Part shown: in pieces, positions 24,699 to 34,500 of the stretch
How positions within the stretch are numbered: position 1 is the stretch's first letter
Layout of the letters: every line of letters starts with the position of its first letter
Assembly (NCBI GenBank): GCA_022760435.1
Contig: JALEFY010000028.1
Location: 62,001-126,000 of the forward strand
Source of the DNA: Neomegalonema sp.
Lineage (GTDB): Bacteria > Pseudomonadota > Alphaproteobacteria > Rhodobacterales > Rhodobacteraceae
Length of the DNA: 64,000 nt
Reading direction: 5' to 3'
Notes under the pieces: generated by a model
What the model saw: the letters and a program-made list of their open reading frames with translations, nothing else
Told to the model about the DNA's origin: nothing
The model's database searches: none
Position numbers and translations under genes: made by a program

Positions 24699-26444
24699 TC
24701 AGGCGTCCCCCTTTTCCTTGCGCTCGATGATCAATTGTTCGAGCCGCTCGGCGTTTCGGGCCGCAATTGCTTCGGGCAAGCCAGCAAGATTGCTCTCTCG
24801 CTCGCTCTCATAGCGTTCATGCCAGCGATCATTGCGGGTATCCGACTGCCGCTGAAGCGTCGGCGCGTCGATGGGGCGGGTTTGCGCGTCCTCGAGCCCG
24901 AGAAAATCGAAGACGGCCCTTACTTCCGTATCCATATCGGCCACCAGACGCTCATAGGTCAGACGGTGCACCGAGATGTTGTTGCGCGTAAAGAACGCCT
25001 CCCATTCCTGATCGCGCCGCTCAAGCCAGCGCAGGACCTTGCTCAGGCGCTTGAAACCATAGCGATACTCGACCGTCTGACCGTCCGCACCGCCGCGTTT
25101 GGTGTATTGCCCCGATTGCTTGGCCTTCTCCAGCGAGATCGCCTGTCGCAGCTTGTCTTCGCGCGACAAAAAGATGAAGCGGCAATTGGGGAAGGCCTTT
25201 TTCATCCAGTCATAAAGCTCGATCTCCGAATGGTCGGTCCAATCGAGCAGGCGGTCATTGAGATGCACCAGATGCGGCCACATCATCTTGACGCCAAGTA
25301 CCGGCCCCCCGCGTGTGCCTTCTGCATAAACGCGGGCCATGTAGCGCTCGAGACTGTCACAGTCCTGCCAGTCCTTCTTGCGCGCGCCCTTGAGATACAT
25401 GAACCATTCTTGCGGGTTGCCCAAGGCGCCGGTCTTGCGCAGCGCATCGCAGAGCAGATTGCTTCCCGAGCGATGGCTGGTGCAGATGATATAGGAGTGC
25501 TCGGGCGCGCCGTTGATCGGGCGATGCCGCTTGGAGGGTTGGTTGCGCACGATCTGGCTGGTCAGATGGGTGAGGGCGGCTGAGCAGCCCTGCGGGTTCA
25601 GGCGCGTGCCATCCTGGATGCAATCGGCGTGCGCAAAACCGCTCGGATCCGTGATCGCGCTGCGGTAGTCGATAAACGGCACGCCGATCCGGGTGCACCA
25701 CAGGCCCAGCATATGATTGGCGAGCTGATTGGCGGCAAGGCGGACCGGCGCGGCGCAGGCGAAGCCGTGGGTGTCGGCAAAGCGGGTCTCTTCGGCGACG
25801 GGCGGGGGCAAGGCACCCAGGTAGAGATCGGCGAAACGATGCGCCTTGAGCGCTGCCAGCCCCTCGATGAGAGGCAGGAACAGGGCATTGAGCGTCTCGA
25901 TCGCCGCTTCGCGCTGCGCTGCCGCCTCGAGCCCGCCACTGCGCAATTGCGGCAGGAGCGTATCGCGCAGGTCGCGATCCCCGAGCAGGACCATGAGGCT
26001 CGGTGCTCGGCGCATCCGGTCAAAGCCCGGCATTGTTTCCTCAAATTCGAGGTAATTGGAGAGCGCCAGCGCCGGACCACGACTGCGGGCCGCCTGGGTG
26101 ATCGCCGGTTGGCTCTCCAGGGCGGCTGCAACGCGCGGGTTCAGCGATTGGGTGTCTCGATCCCAAAAATCCGCCGCGCGCAGATCGGGCACAAAGAGCG
26201 CGCGCGCGATCATCGGCCTTTTGGCGAATTTCTCGTGGCGGGCGGTCAGCCCGTCGAAATCGAGAACATTGGCATCACCCAGCACGAAGATCGGGTGGGT
26301 GCGCTCGCGGGCCAGAATGTGGGGTTCGGAAGGGGCCGGGGCGAGGCCGAGCTTGAGGTCATCCGCAGTGAGCGGCGCCACATTCGCGAGCCCGTCGAGC
26401 TTGGGAAAGACCGGGAGCAGCCCGGCTAGTTCGTCCTTGTCCAT
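24699..26444 (-). CDS. Stf0-type sulfotransferase with SGNH-like N-terminal domain
   Basis: About 581 residues from the ATG at 26444 (GGGGAG RBS). The C-terminal ~260 residues form a sulfotransferase of the Stf0 type: YIICTSHRSGSNLLCDAL is the PAPS 5'-phosphosulfate loop, FIFLSREDKLRQAISLEKA the 3'-phosphate site, and NPQEWF lies where trehalose sulfotransferases bind sugar. The N-terminal ~300 residues resemble an SGNH hydrolase, but the GDSx serine is alanine (FVLGDANVLDF) and the DGxHLN histidine is arginine (DGTRLNPQG), so it may only bind a ligand. The acceptor is unknown, perhaps a glycan or glycolipid. It is convergent with the sox operon; a metabolic link to sulfate made by Sox is speculation. 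Confidence 0.75.
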   Translation of the reverse strand: MDKDELAGLLPVFPKLDGLANVAPLTADDLKLGLAPAPSEPHILARERTHPIFVLGDANVLDFDGLTARHEKFAKRPMIARALFVPDLRAADFWDRDTQSLNPRVAAALESQPAITQAARSRGPALALSNYLEFEETMPGFDRMRRAPSLMVLLGDRDLRDTLLPQLRSGGLEAAAQREAAIETLNALFLPLIEGLAALKAHRFADLYLGALPPPVAEETRFADTHGFACAAPVRLAANQLANHMLGLWCTRIGVPFIDYRSAITDPSGFAHADCIQDGTRLNPQGCSAALTHLTSQIVRNQPSKRHRPINGAPEHSYIICTSHRSGSNLLCDALRKTGALGNPQEWFMYLKGARKKDWQDCDSLERYMARVYAEGTRGGPVLGVKMMWPHLVHLNDRLLDWTDHSEIELYDWMKKAFPNCRFIFLSREDKLRQAISLEKAKQSGQYTKRGGADGQTVEYRYGFKRLSKVLRWLERRDQEWEAFFTRNNISVHRLTYERLVADMDTEVRAVFDFLGLEDAQTRPIDAPTLQRQSDTRNDRWHERYESERESNLAGLPEAIAARNAERLEQLIIERKEKGDA

Positions 26445-26548
26445 CCGCAGAGCTCCCCAGCAATGTTGGCGGTGATGCGCAGGGAGTCTGGCACCATGGC
26501 TTGCGGGCGGCAAGATCTCAGAACACCGAGATTTCAGAGCACCGAAAA

Positions 26549-26600
26549 CTCAGGACACAAAAAGAGCTCAGGACACAAAAAGGTCGGGGCACAAAGAGGT
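26549..26600. repeat. Three imperfect 18-bp tandem repeats
   Basis: CTCAGGACACAAAAAGAG (26549), CTCAGGACACAAAAAGGT (26567) and a diverged CGGGGCACAAAGAGGT (26585) lie in the 252-bp gap between ettA and the sulfotransferase gene. No convincing gene occurs in this gap. Confidence 0.6.
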
Positions 26601-26696
26601 CGGAACGGGGCCGCCGACCTCCCTCGAAGGCTCACCCGGACCGGACAGGCCAAGTCCGGCTCGGGCGAGCGCATTGCGGATTTCCTTCGCCCCCGC

Positions 26697-28367
26697 TTAT
26701 CCGCGGGCGAATTTCTTGTACTTGATCCGCTGCGGTTTGGCCGCCTCGGGCCCGAGGCGGCGGATCTTGTCTTCTTCATAGGCGGTGAAATCGCCCTCGA
26801 ACCACTCCACATGGCTGTCGCCCTCAAAGGCGAGGATGTGGGTGCAGATCCGGTCGAGGAAGTAGCGATCGTGCGAGATCACCACGGCGCAGCCAGCGAA
26901 GTTCAGCAGGGCATCCTCGAGCGCGCGCAGGGTTTCCACGTCGAGATCGTTGGTCGGCTCATCGAGCAGCAGCACATTGGCGCCCGATTTGAGCAGCTTG
27001 GCCATATGCACCCGGTTGCGCTCACCGCCCGAGATCTGGCCGACCTTCTTTTGCTGATTGCCGCCCTTGAAGTTGAACGCCCCGCAATAGGCGCGGCTGT
27101 TCATCTCCGCATCGCCCAGATGGATGACCTCGGCGCCCTCGGAGATCTCCTCCCACACCGTCTTGTTCGGGTCGAGCGCGTCGCGTGACTGATCGACATA
27201 GCCCAGCTCGACGGTCTCGCCGAGCGCGATCGAGCCCTCATCGGGGGTCTCGGAGCCGATGATCATGCGGAACAGGGTCGATTTACCGGCGCCGTTGGGG
27301 CCGATCACGCCGACAATGCCGCCCGGCGGCAGCGCGAAGCTCAGCCCCTCCATCAGCAGCTTGTCGCCATAGGCTTTCTTGAGCCCCTCGGCCTCGATCA
27401 CCTTGCCGCCCAGACGCGGGCCGTTGGGGATGATGATCTGCGCCTTGCCGACCCGCTCGCGCTCGCTCTCGCCAGCCATCTTTTCATAGGCCTGGATCCG
27501 GGCCTTGGATTTCGCCTGCCGCGCCTTGGCGCCCTGGCGCACCCATTCGAGTTCTCGTGCCAGCACGCGCTGTTTGGCGGCGTCCTCGCGCTCTTCCTGC
27601 TCGAGCCGCTTGGCCTTTTGCTCCATCCAGGCGGAGTAGTTGCCCTCATAGGGAATGCCGCGCCCGCGATCGAGCTCGAGGATCCAGCCGGTGATCTCGT
27701 CGAGGAAGTAGCGATCGTGGGTGATCAGCAGCACGGCGCCCTTGTATTCCTGCAAGTGCTTTTGCAGCCAGGCGATGGTTTCGGCGTCAAGGTGGTTGGT
27801 CGGTTCATCGAGCAGCAGCAGCTCGGGTTGCTCGAGCAGCAGGCGGCACAGCGCGACGCGGCGGCACTCACCGCCCGAGAGTTTCGAGACATCGGCGTCA
27901 TCGGGCGGGCAGCGCAGCGCTTCCATGGCGACGTCGATCTGACTGTCGAGATCCCACAGGTTCTCGGCCTCGATCTGATCCTGGAGCTGGGTCATCTCCT
28001 CCATCAGCTCGTCCGAGTATTCCTCGGCCATCTTCATCGAGATCTCGTTGAACTTGTCGAGCTTGCCCTTCTTGTCGGCGACGCCGAGCATCACGTTGCC
28101 GCGCACATCGAGGGACGGGTCGAGCTGCGGCTCCTGCGGCAGATAGCCGACATGCACGCCCTCGGCGGCCCAGGCCTCGCCGGTGAAGTCCTTGTCCTGC
28201 CCGGCCATGATCTTGAGCAGGGTCGATTTACCGGCACCGTTCGGGCCGATCACGCCGATCTTGGCGCCGGGGTAGAAGAACAGGCGGATGTTGTCGAACA
28301 CCTTCTTGCCGCCGCCATAGGTCTTGGAGACCCCATCCATGTAATAGACGAATTTGTCCTGAGCCAT
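26697..28367 (-). CDS. ettA: EttA, energy-dependent translational throttle (ABC-F)
   Basis: 556 residues, the family length. Two ABC domains each show a Walker A GPNGAGKST and the signature LSGGE or ISGGERNR, with Walker B LLLLDEPTNHLD and LLLDEPTNDLD. The linker between them and the arm region are those of EttA, as is the start MAQDKFVYYMDGVSKTYGG and the end RIKYKKFARG. It binds the ribosomal E site and gates elongation according to ATP/ADP. It is a housekeeping gene with no functional link to its neighbours. Confidence 0.95.
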   Translation of the reverse strand: MAQDKFVYYMDGVSKTYGGGKKVFDNIRLFFYPGAKIGVIGPNGAGKSTLLKIMAGQDKDFTGEAWAAEGVHVGYLPQEPQLDPSLDVRGNVMLGVADKKGKLDKFNEISMKMAEEYSDELMEEMTQLQDQIEAENLWDLDSQIDVAMEALRCPPDDADVSKLSGGECRRVALCRLLLEQPELLLLDEPTNHLDAETIAWLQKHLQEYKGAVLLITHDRYFLDEITGWILELDRGRGIPYEGNYSAWMEQKAKRLEQEEREDAAKQRVLARELEWVRQGAKARQAKSKARIQAYEKMAGESERERVGKAQIIIPNGPRLGGKVIEAEGLKKAYGDKLLMEGLSFALPPGGIVGVIGPNGAGKSTLFRMIIGSETPDEGSIALGETVELGYVDQSRDALDPNKTVWEEISEGAEVIHLGDAEMNSRAYCGAFNFKGGNQQKKVGQISGGERNRVHMAKLLKSGANVLLLDEPTNDLDVETLRALEDALLNFAGCAVVISHDRYFLDRICTHILAFEGDSHVEWFEGDFTAYEEDKIRRLGPEAAKPQRIKYKKFARG

Positions 28368-28788
28368 GCTCTGCCCGTTTCTCTCGCTAAAGCGCCGGTG
28401 CGTGGCGGCGCGTGATCGTTAAAGCGTGCTTGTAGCCGGGTGGAGCGGTTGGTGCAATCAGGCTGCGCTCGATCAGGTGCCCAGCGTCGAAGGGGCCTGG
28501 CTATGAGGCCGCGCGCGGCGCGTCATTGGGATCAGGCGAGGTCGTCAGGGATGTTGCGGGTTTTGCTCCGGCCGCAATCGCCCGAGGCGTATCGTTTATG
28601 AAAAGTTGAAGAAGAATAGTAACTGCATTGATCACGCTAATAAGTAGACAGTGTAAACGTACAAAATACCGCCAGAGAATCTAAAATGCTCGCCTATAGG
28701 TGGTGACGTAGCGTCGCTGTAACCGAAGATAAACCAAGTGCATGGCAGGGTGAGGCGCGTAAAAGTTGTAGTCCATTGGGATACCGCC
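28368..28788. other. 421-bp divergent intergenic region between ettA and a chemoreceptor
   Basis: No gene is supported. The ettA-proximal half is GC-rich. From about 28590 to 28740 the sequence is A/T-rich (for example TAATAAGTAGACAGTGTAAACG near 28640), where promoters for one or both flanking genes should lie. No clear palindrome or paired -35/-10 was found. Confidence 0.4.
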
Positions 28789-31488
28789 ATGAAATCCATG
28801 CTCAAGCGATCGGTGGGACGTTTGTCCCTCGCCACCAACCTCTCGCTGTCCAACAAGATTGTCCTCTCTGTCGTCGGCGCAGTCTTGGTCTCCTCGGCTG
28901 GTCTGATTGGTGGCAGTATCGTTCAAAACAAGAGCGCGGCGATCGAGAATGCTGGCGGGGCTCTCAAAGCGGCGGCGCATGCGAAAATGGAAATGCTGCA
29001 AGCCTATGAGGACGCTGTGCGCGGCGATCTCACCTTCCTGGCCGGAACCACTGATGTGATCCGCTATATCGACCGGTTGGAGCGGACATGGCATCACGCC
29101 ATGGAGAAGGGCAAGCTGGAGGCGCTGCGGGCCGCCTATCTGCAAGACAACCCCTTCCCGGTTGGCGAGCGGCATAAGCTCGACCAGGCCAAGGACCGCT
29201 CGACTTATTCGCGCTATCACGCCGATTTGCATCCGGTCATGCGCCAGTTTCTCGAAAGCCGCGGCTATTACGACATCTTCCTGATCGCGCCCGATGGCGA
29301 CATCGTTTACTCGGTGTTCAAGGAAGAGGATTTCGGTACCAGTCTGGCCGATGGTCCCTTCGCCGATAGTGGGCTGGCAAAGGTTTATCGCGAAGCGGTG
29401 AAGGGGGAGCCGGGCTCCACGCATTTTGCCGATTTCAGTGCCTATGCGCCCAGTGGCGGGGCGGCGGCTTCCTTTGTTGCCATGCCGATCACGCAGGAGA
29501 ACGCGTCGATCGGGGTGACCAAGACGCTTGGCGTTCTCGCGTTTCAAATCTCCGATCAGCGCATTGCCAGCGCGGTTACTGGCGGCGAAGTGACGGGGGA
29601 GTTGGCCTATCTGCTGGGCGCGGACAATGTGCTCTACACTGATCTGCCGGAAACGCCCGAAAATGAGGCACTGTCGCGTCGGATTGATCTACCGCAGACC
29701 AGCGGAGAGGTTGTCCTTGAGCATGCCGGCGTTGGGAGCGACGATGCTTTGCTCGCCGTGGAGACGGTGAAATTCTTCGGGGCGCCTTGGCGGATTGTCA
29801 CCGAAAAAGGCAAGGATGCGATCCTCGCGCCGGTTTGGCGCAATGCGGGGACCCTCGCACAGACCCTGATCCCGGTGCTGCTGCTGCTGGGCGGCGGCGC
29901 CTGGTGGCTCGGGCGCTCCATGGCCGCACCGCTGCTGCGCATGCAGCGCGCGGTTGAGCGGATTGCGCGCGGTGAAAACCTCTCGGTACCCGGACGCGAC
30001 CGCGGCGATGAGATTGGTGGTCTGGCCCGGTCGATGACGGCGGTGCATGATGCGTCGATCGCATCCCAGCGCGCGCAGGCGGCACTCGATGCCTCCGTTT
30101 CGATGACCATGCTCACCGATGCCGATCTCAATATCGTCTATGCCAATCCGGCGCTTGAGCGCACACTGTTGAAATCACGCGCTTATTTCGAAAAGCGGGC
30201 GCCTGGCTCAGATCTGAGCCGTATCGTCGGGCACTCGATCGACATCTTCCATGAGCGCCCGATGCCGATCAAGGCGATGCTCAAGCAGCTCGACAAGCCG
30301 CATCTGGCCGAGATCAGCTTTGATAATCGCATGTTCTCGTTCGACGCGTATCCGGTCAATGATCGCGACGGCAAGCGGATCGGTTTCTCCGTCGAGTGGC
30401 GCGAGATGACCGAGCAGCGGCAGGCGGAAAAGCGGCTTGCGGAAATGCTGGAGGCGGTCGCGGCGGGTGATTTCTCCAAGCGTTTGCACCTGACCAGCAA
30501 GGATCCTTTCTTGTGTGAGGTCGCAAAGGCGCTCAACACCGTGACCGAGCAGATCGAAGGCTTCGTGATGGATCTGCAAAACTCCATCGAGGGGCTGGCG
30601 ACCGGCGATCTGACCCGCCCGATGAGCGGCGAGTATCAAGGGATGCTGCAAAACACCCGCGAAGCCGTCAACATGACCATCGATCAGATCAGCCAGATGG
30701 TTCAGCAGATCCAGTCGGTGAGCCGCGATATCGGGCGCTCGACCAGCGATGTCTCTGCGGGTGCACGCGGATTGTCCGAGAAGGCAGAGAGCCAAGCCTC
30801 CTCCTTGGAGGAAACCGCGGCCACCATGGAAGAGATGACCGCGATGGTGCGCGCAAATGCCGAGAGCTCGGCGATGGCGGATCAGATGTCCTCGGACATG
30901 CGCAAGAGCGCTGAAGAAGGCAGCGAGATCGTCAGCCGAGCCGTCAAGGCCATGGGGGCGATCGAGGAAAGCTCGGAGAAGATCGCCAATATCGTCCAGG
31001 TGATCGATAGCATCGCCTTCCAGACCAACCTTCTGGCGCTCAATGCAGCGGTCGAGGCGGCTCGGGCTGGCGAGGCGGGCAAAGGCTTTGCGGTGGTGGC
31101 CTCCGAAGTTCGGATCCTCGCCCAGCGCTCGGCCGATGCTGCCGCGGATATCAAGGGGTTGATCGAAAACAGCGCCCTGAACGTCGCGGATGGGGTCGAG
31201 ATGGTCAATCATACCGGGCAGGCGCTTGAGCGGATCTGCGAGGCGATTGTCCAGATCACCAGCACGATCGGCGATATTTCGACCGCCTCGAGCGAGCAGG
31301 CCAATGGCGTGACCGAAATCTCGCAGGCGATCTCGCATCTCGATACCAATACCCAGCAAACGGCGGCGATTGCCGAGCAGAACTCGGCCCTGTCGGCGGC
31401 GCTGGCGGAGCAGGGCACGGCGCTGGCGCAACTGGCGGCGTTCTTCCAGACCGAGGCAGGCAGCGCGGGCGCGCAACGCGCCGCTTGA
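28789..31488 (+). CDS. Methyl-accepting chemotaxis protein with Cache and PAS domains
   Basis: 899 residues from the ATG at 28789; an upstream in-frame ATG adds 17 polar residues. The order is TM1 (about 25-45), a large periplasmic sensor with double-Cache features ([38 protein letters not shown]), TM2 near residue 365, HAMP, a PAS-like domain ([19 protein letters not shown]), a second HAMP-like segment and the MCP signalling hairpin with [20 protein letters not shown] near residues 742-761. The PAS segment may add a cytoplasmic redox or ligand input. A nadD gene follows after an unusual hairpin. Confidence 0.93.
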   Translation: MKSMLKRSVGRLSLATNLSLSNKIVLSVVGAVLVSSAGLIGGSIVQNKSAAIENAGGALKAAAHAKMEMLQAYEDAVRGDLTFLAGTTDVIRYIDRLERTWHHAMEKGKLEALRAAYLQDNPFPVGERHKLDQAKDRSTYSRYHADLHPVMRQFLESRGYYDIFLIAPDGDIVYSVFKEEDFGTSLADGPFADSGLAKVYREAVKGEPGSTHFADFSAYAPSGGAAASFVAMPITQENASIGVTKTLGVLAFQISDQRIASAVTGGEVTGELAYLLGADNVLYTDLPETPENEALSRRIDLPQTSGEVVLEHAGVGSDDALLAVETVKFFGAPWRIVTEKGKDAILAPVWRNAGTLAQTLIPVLLLLGGGAWWLGRSMAAPLLRMQRAVERIARGENLSVPGRDRGDEIGGLARSMTAVHDASIASQRAQAALDASVSMTMLTDADLNIVYANPALERTLLKSRAYFEKRAPGSDLSRIVGHSIDIFHERPMPIKAMLKQLDKPHLAEISFDNRMFSFDAYPVNDRDGKRIGFSVEWREMTEQRQAEKRLAEMLEAVAAGDFSKRLHLTSKDPFLCEVAKALNTVTEQIEGFVMDLQNSIEGLATGDLTRPMSGEYQGMLQNTREAVNMTIDQISQMVQQIQSVSRDIGRSTSDVSAGARGLSEKAESQASSLEETAATMEEMTAMVRANAESSAMADQMSSDMRKSAEEGSEIVSRAVKAMGAIEESSEKIANIVQVIDSIAFQTNLLALNAAVEAARAGEAGKGFAVVASEVRILAQRSADAAADIKGLIENSALNVADGVEMVNHTGQALERICEAIVQITSTIGDISTASSEQANGVTEISQAISHLDTNTQQTAAIAEQNSALSAALAEQGTALAQLAAFFQTEAGSAGAQRAA

Positions 31489-31507
31489 TCCGCTTCGCTG
31501 CGCTTTG

Positions 31508-31537
31508 CAGGGCCTGATCGGAACTGATTGGGCCCTG
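31508..31537 (+). terminator. Possible transcription-end hairpin after the chemoreceptor
   Basis: CAGGGCC (31508-31514) and GGCCCTG (31531-31537) form a perfect 7-bp stem 20 bp after the stop codon. There is no T-run, so this may be only a stabilising hairpin. Confidence 0.3.
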
Positions 31538-31559
31538 AAAACGCGTTTGCATTTGACCA

Positions 31560-31612
31560 GACAGGCCCTCTTGCCGCAGATCAGAGCCGTCTGAGCTTGC
31601 AAGGGGCCTGTC
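31560..31612 (+). promoter_or_regulatory. Long nested hairpin covering the nadD ribosome-binding site
   Basis: GACAGGCCC (31560-31568) pairs perfectly with GGGCCTGTC (31604-31612); with one bulged T the stem continues through CTTGC/GCAAG, giving 14 pairs. Inside is a second stem around the loop GCCG (TCAGA/TCTGA). The 3' arm contains the AAGGGG that would be the Shine-Dalgarno for the GTG at 31617. The element could control nadD translation. Confidence 0.5.
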
Positions 31613-31616
31613 TATC

Positions 31617-32243
31617 GTGCGCTTGAAAGGACCTATCGCGACGCCGGGAATGCGGATCGGGCTGCTTGGCGGCTCTTTTGATCCGCCCCATGCCGGTCAC
31701 GTGCATATCACCGAGATTGCGCTGCGCGCCTTGCAGCTCGATCAGGTGTGGTGGCTGGTCACTCCGGGCAATCCTCTCAAGCCGCATGGTCCGGCGGCGC
31801 TGGAGCGCAGGGTTGCGGCCTGCCGGCAGATCCTCGCGCATCCGCGGGTGCGGGTCACGGATATCGAGGCGCAGATCGGCGCGCGCTACACCGCCGACAC
31901 CATTGCCGCCTTGCGCCAGCGCTATCGCGGGGTGCGTTTTGTCTGGTTGATGGGCGCGGATAATCTGCGCGGCTTTCATCGCTGGGAGCGTTGGGATTGG
32001 ATCGCGCAATCCATGCCGATGGCGGTGCTGGCGCGTCCGGGTGAGCAACTGGGCGCCGCGCTCTCCAAAACCGCCACAAGGTTTGCGCGTTTTCGCGTTG
32101 AGCAGGAGGATGCGGCGATGCTGCCTTTCCTGCCGCCTCCGGCATGGTGCTTGCTCACCGGGCCAATGTCGCCGCTCTCCTCCACCCAATTGCGCCGTTC
32201 CGGCATCTGGGCGAGCGCCCCGCGTCAGGAGCGCAAAACCTGA
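31617..32243 (+). CDS. nadD: NadD, nicotinate-nucleotide adenylyltransferase
   Basis: 208 residues from GTG 31617; an ATG at 31650 (MRIGLLGGSFDPPHAGH) is an alternative and would escape the hairpin over the upstream RBS. The nucleotidyltransferase motif GGSFDPPHAGH is clear, with WLMGADNLRGFHRWERW and the terminal SSTQLRRSG (ISxTxxR-like) completing the NadD pattern. It makes nicotinate adenine dinucleotide in NAD synthesis. The expected companions obgE, proA and rsfS are not adjacent in this window; the next gene encodes a PBP4-type peptidase. A 13-bp tandem duplication spans the stop codon. Confidence 0.92.
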   Translation: MRLKGPIATPGMRIGLLGGSFDPPHAGHVHITEIALRALQLDQVWWLVTPGNPLKPHGPAALERRVAACRQILAHPRVRVTDIEAQIGARYTADTIAALRQRYRGVRFVWLMGADNLRGFHRWERWDWIAQSMPMAVLARPGEQLGAALSKTATRFARFRVEQEDAAMLPFLPPPAWCLLTGPMSPLSSTQLRRSGIWASAPRQERKT

Positions 32244-32254
32244 GCGCAAAACCT
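32229..32254. repeat. 13-bp tandem duplication over the nadD stop codon
   Basis: GAGCGCAAAACCT occurs at 32229-32241 and again at 32242-32254, exact copies. The nadD TGA (32241-32243) is formed across the junction of the copies. Confidence 0.7.
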
Positions 32255-32378
32255 GACTGTCAATGGGTTCAATTTTTGCTGTATAGCGCGTAATGTTGCC
32301 CTCTGCATGGTTGAGAATGGGTGGGGCCGCGAAGTTTCGCGGCTTTGAACCAGCGTGAGTGTACGGATGGGAGCAGGC

Positions 32379-34418
32379 ATGGCAGAGTACCCGGCAAGGC
32401 ACTCGGCAAGGCATTCGGCAAAGGACCCGGCAAGGCACTTGCAAAGGCGCAGTTCGTGGGGATCGCAGGCTGCCCTTTCTGCACAAGCAGGCATGGCGGG
32501 CGGGTCGTCGCTTCGCGGCGCGCGATCGAATCTCCCCTCACAGCCTCATCGAGCGTTGCGCCCGGGCTTGTTCGGGCCCCGAATTCTCCCGGGCCTCGCG
32601 GTGCTCCTGTTTGTGTTTGCACAAGGAGCGGTGCTTCACGCGCGAGACCGCGCCACCGAACGGGCGCCCGCCCAAGCGCCTGTGCCGAGTGACAATCTGA
32701 ACCGGGCAGCGCGCAGCCTGCCGCCGCTGCTGGTATCGCGTCCCTTGCCGCGGCCCGATCTTGCTGCGGTCTTGCAACCCGATAGCCATGAGCCAGAGGC
32801 CCAATCGCTGCTGACGAGTGGGACGAGCGCGGATGATCCTGCGGTGCCAGCCAGCGAGGAGGCGATCTTGATCGGCGATGCGGCGCAGGCTGGGGGGCTT
32901 TCCGAGGTGCCGGTCTCGGATCTTGCACCTGAGGAACTGCGCCCCTCGACGCCCAAACCCGATCAACCGGTGCGGGTGGAGCCGCCGCTGGCCGACGCAC
33001 CAAAATCGGGGCGGGTCGGTTTCTTGCTGGTCGACAAGAACAGTGGCGCGGTCATTGCCCGGCGCTATTCCGGCGAAGCGTTCATCCCGGCATCGGTCTC
33101 CAAGGTCCCCACGGCGCTTTATGCGCTCAAGACCCTTGGGAGCGATTTCAGCTTCACGACCCTTTTGCGCGGCACGGGAGCAGTGCATGGCGGGGTGCTC
33201 GATGGGGACATCTATCTGCAAGGAGGCGGGGATCCGACCCTTGATACCGCCGAGCTGGATGCGATGGTCGATCAGTTGAAGGCGCAGGGCATCCACCGCG
33301 TCAATGGGCGCTTCATCTATGATGCCAGCGCGTTGCCGACTGCGGAGAGACTGGCGGAGGGGCAGCCGATCGATGCGGCCTACAACCCATCGCTGAGCGG
33401 GCTCAATCTCAATTTCAACCGGGTCCTGCTGAAATGGGAGCGGGAGAAGAAGGGCGATTATATCGTCGATGTCTTCGCCCATGCCAGTCGCCGCTCGACG
33501 CCTGCGGTGTCAGTGACCTCGGATGTGGCACAAGGCAAGCCGGTCGCGCCGCTGCTGCGCTATCACCGGGTGGCCTCGGCGGACCTGAAGGATGTGCGCG
33601 CCGGCAGTCCGCGTGAGCTTGAGGCATGGGAGGTTTCCAGCAAGGTGCTGGGCCGCCGCGGGAGCCGCTGGTTGCCGGTGCAAAAGCCCGGCGAATATGT
33701 CGCCACGACCTTTTGGGCTCTGGCTGCTGATGCCGGGATCACCTTGCCCCAGCCTCAGCCGGGTCTGACGCCGAAGGGCGCGCGTATCCTTGCCACCCAT
33801 GTCAGCGCTCCGCTGAGCAAGATCGTGCGCGGGATGCTCTATTACTCGACCAATGTCACCGCCGAAGCGCTCGGGCTGGTTGCGGCGGGCAAGCAGGCCG
33901 CTGCGGGCAATGGGCAGGGTTTGAACGTGCCAGAGGATTTCTCGGCCGCCAGTGCATCCATGACCGCCTGGCTCGCGCAAGCCTATCCATCCCTGAAGCA
34001 GCAACCGCTTGGCGAGAGGCATTTTCGCAATCACTCGGGGCTCAGCCCGCTTTCGCGCTTTTCGCCGGAGGCGGCCGTCAGCCTGCTGAACGCGGCGCTT
34101 GACGAGAAATTTGGCGAGCAGAGCTTTGCGCAGATCCTGCCGCGCTATCGGCGCCGGGCCTGGTCCAATGCCGAAGTGCGGGCGAAGACCGGGACGATGT
34201 ATTACGCGCGCGGACTGGCGGGGCAGATCGCCTGCAAGAACAAGCCGGGACGCTATGTCTTTGCGCTGTTCTCCTCGGATATCGAGGCGCGCGAGGCGTT
34301 TGACGCGGTCTATGATCCGGTGCGCGACAATGTCCCGCGCGGGGCCAAATCCTGGCTGCGCCGGGCGCAGGTGCTCGAGCGTACGCTGGTTGGCAAATGG
34401 GTGCAGGAGTTGTGCTGA
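32379..34418 (+). CDS. D-alanyl-D-alanine carboxypeptidase/endopeptidase, PBP4 (S13) family
   Basis: About 679 residues from the ATG at 32379 (GGGAG 6 bp upstream). The catalytic motifs are S239-V-S-K (IPASVSKVPTALYAL), S490-T-N (YYSTNVTAEALG) and K603-T-G (VRAKTGTMYYARG), in S13 order and spacing, with the large inserted domain between the first two. A hydrophobic segment (PGLAVLLFVFAQGAVLHA) serves as signal or anchor and is followed by a Pro/Ala-rich linker. The enzyme trims peptidoglycan stem peptides in the periplasm. The first ~25 residues are encoded by a 12-bp tandem repeat, so the true start may be the ATG at 32493. Confidence 0.88.
   Translation: MAEYPARHSARHSAKDPARHLQRRSSWGSQAALSAQAGMAGGSSLRGARSNLPSQPHRALRPGLFGPRILPGLAVLLFVFAQGAVLHARDRATERAPAQAPVPSDNLNRAARSLPPLLVSRPLPRPDLAAVLQPDSHEPEAQSLLTSGTSADDPAVPASEEAILIGDAAQAGGLSEVPVSDLAPEELRPSTPKPDQPVRVEPPLADAPKSGRVGFLLVDKNSGAVIARRYSGEAFIPASVSKVPTALYALKTLGSDFSFTTLLRGTGAVHGGVLDGDIYLQGGGDPTLDTAELDAMVDQLKAQGIHRVNGRFIYDASALPTAERLAEGQPIDAAYNPSLSGLNLNFNRVLLKWEREKKGDYIVDVFAHASRRSTPAVSVTSDVAQGKPVAPLLRYHRVASADLKDVRAGSPRELEAWEVSSKVLGRRGSRWLPVQKPGEYVATTFWALAADAGITLPQPQPGLTPKGARILATHVSAPLSKIVRGMLYYSTNVTAEALGLVAAGKQAAAGNGQGLNVPEDFSAASASMTAWLAQAYPSLKQQPLGERHFRNHSGLSPLSRFSPEAAVSLLNAALDEKFGEQSFAQILPRYRRRAWSNAEVRAKTGTMYYARGLAGQIACKNKPGRYVFALFSSDIEAREAFDAVYDPVRDNVPRGAKSWLRRAQVLERTLVGKWVQELC
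32392..32451. repeat. Five 12-bp tandem repeats, CGGCAAGGCACT type
   Basis: Units at 32392, 32404, 32416, 32428 and 32440; the first and fourth are identical and the others differ by 1-5 bases. The core GGCAAGGCA is shared with the 18-bp repeats at 36534-36623. It lies at the presumed 5' end of the PBP4 gene. Confidence 0.7.
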
Positions 34419-34455
34419 GGGCGAACTGCGCTACCTCGCAAGGAGAGCCCAAATA

Positions 34456-34500
34456 ACGGAGCCTTTCCCCACGGAGTCTTGCCCCACGGAGCCTTTCCTG
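34456..34500. repeat. Three 15-bp tandem repeats before the aldose dehydrogenase gene
   Basis: ACGGAGCCTTTCCCC (34456), ACGGAGTCTTGCCCC (34471) and ACGGAGCCTTTCCTG (34486) run head to tail and end exactly at the ATG. The last CGGAG serves as the likely Shine-Dalgarno of the next gene. Confidence 0.75.
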
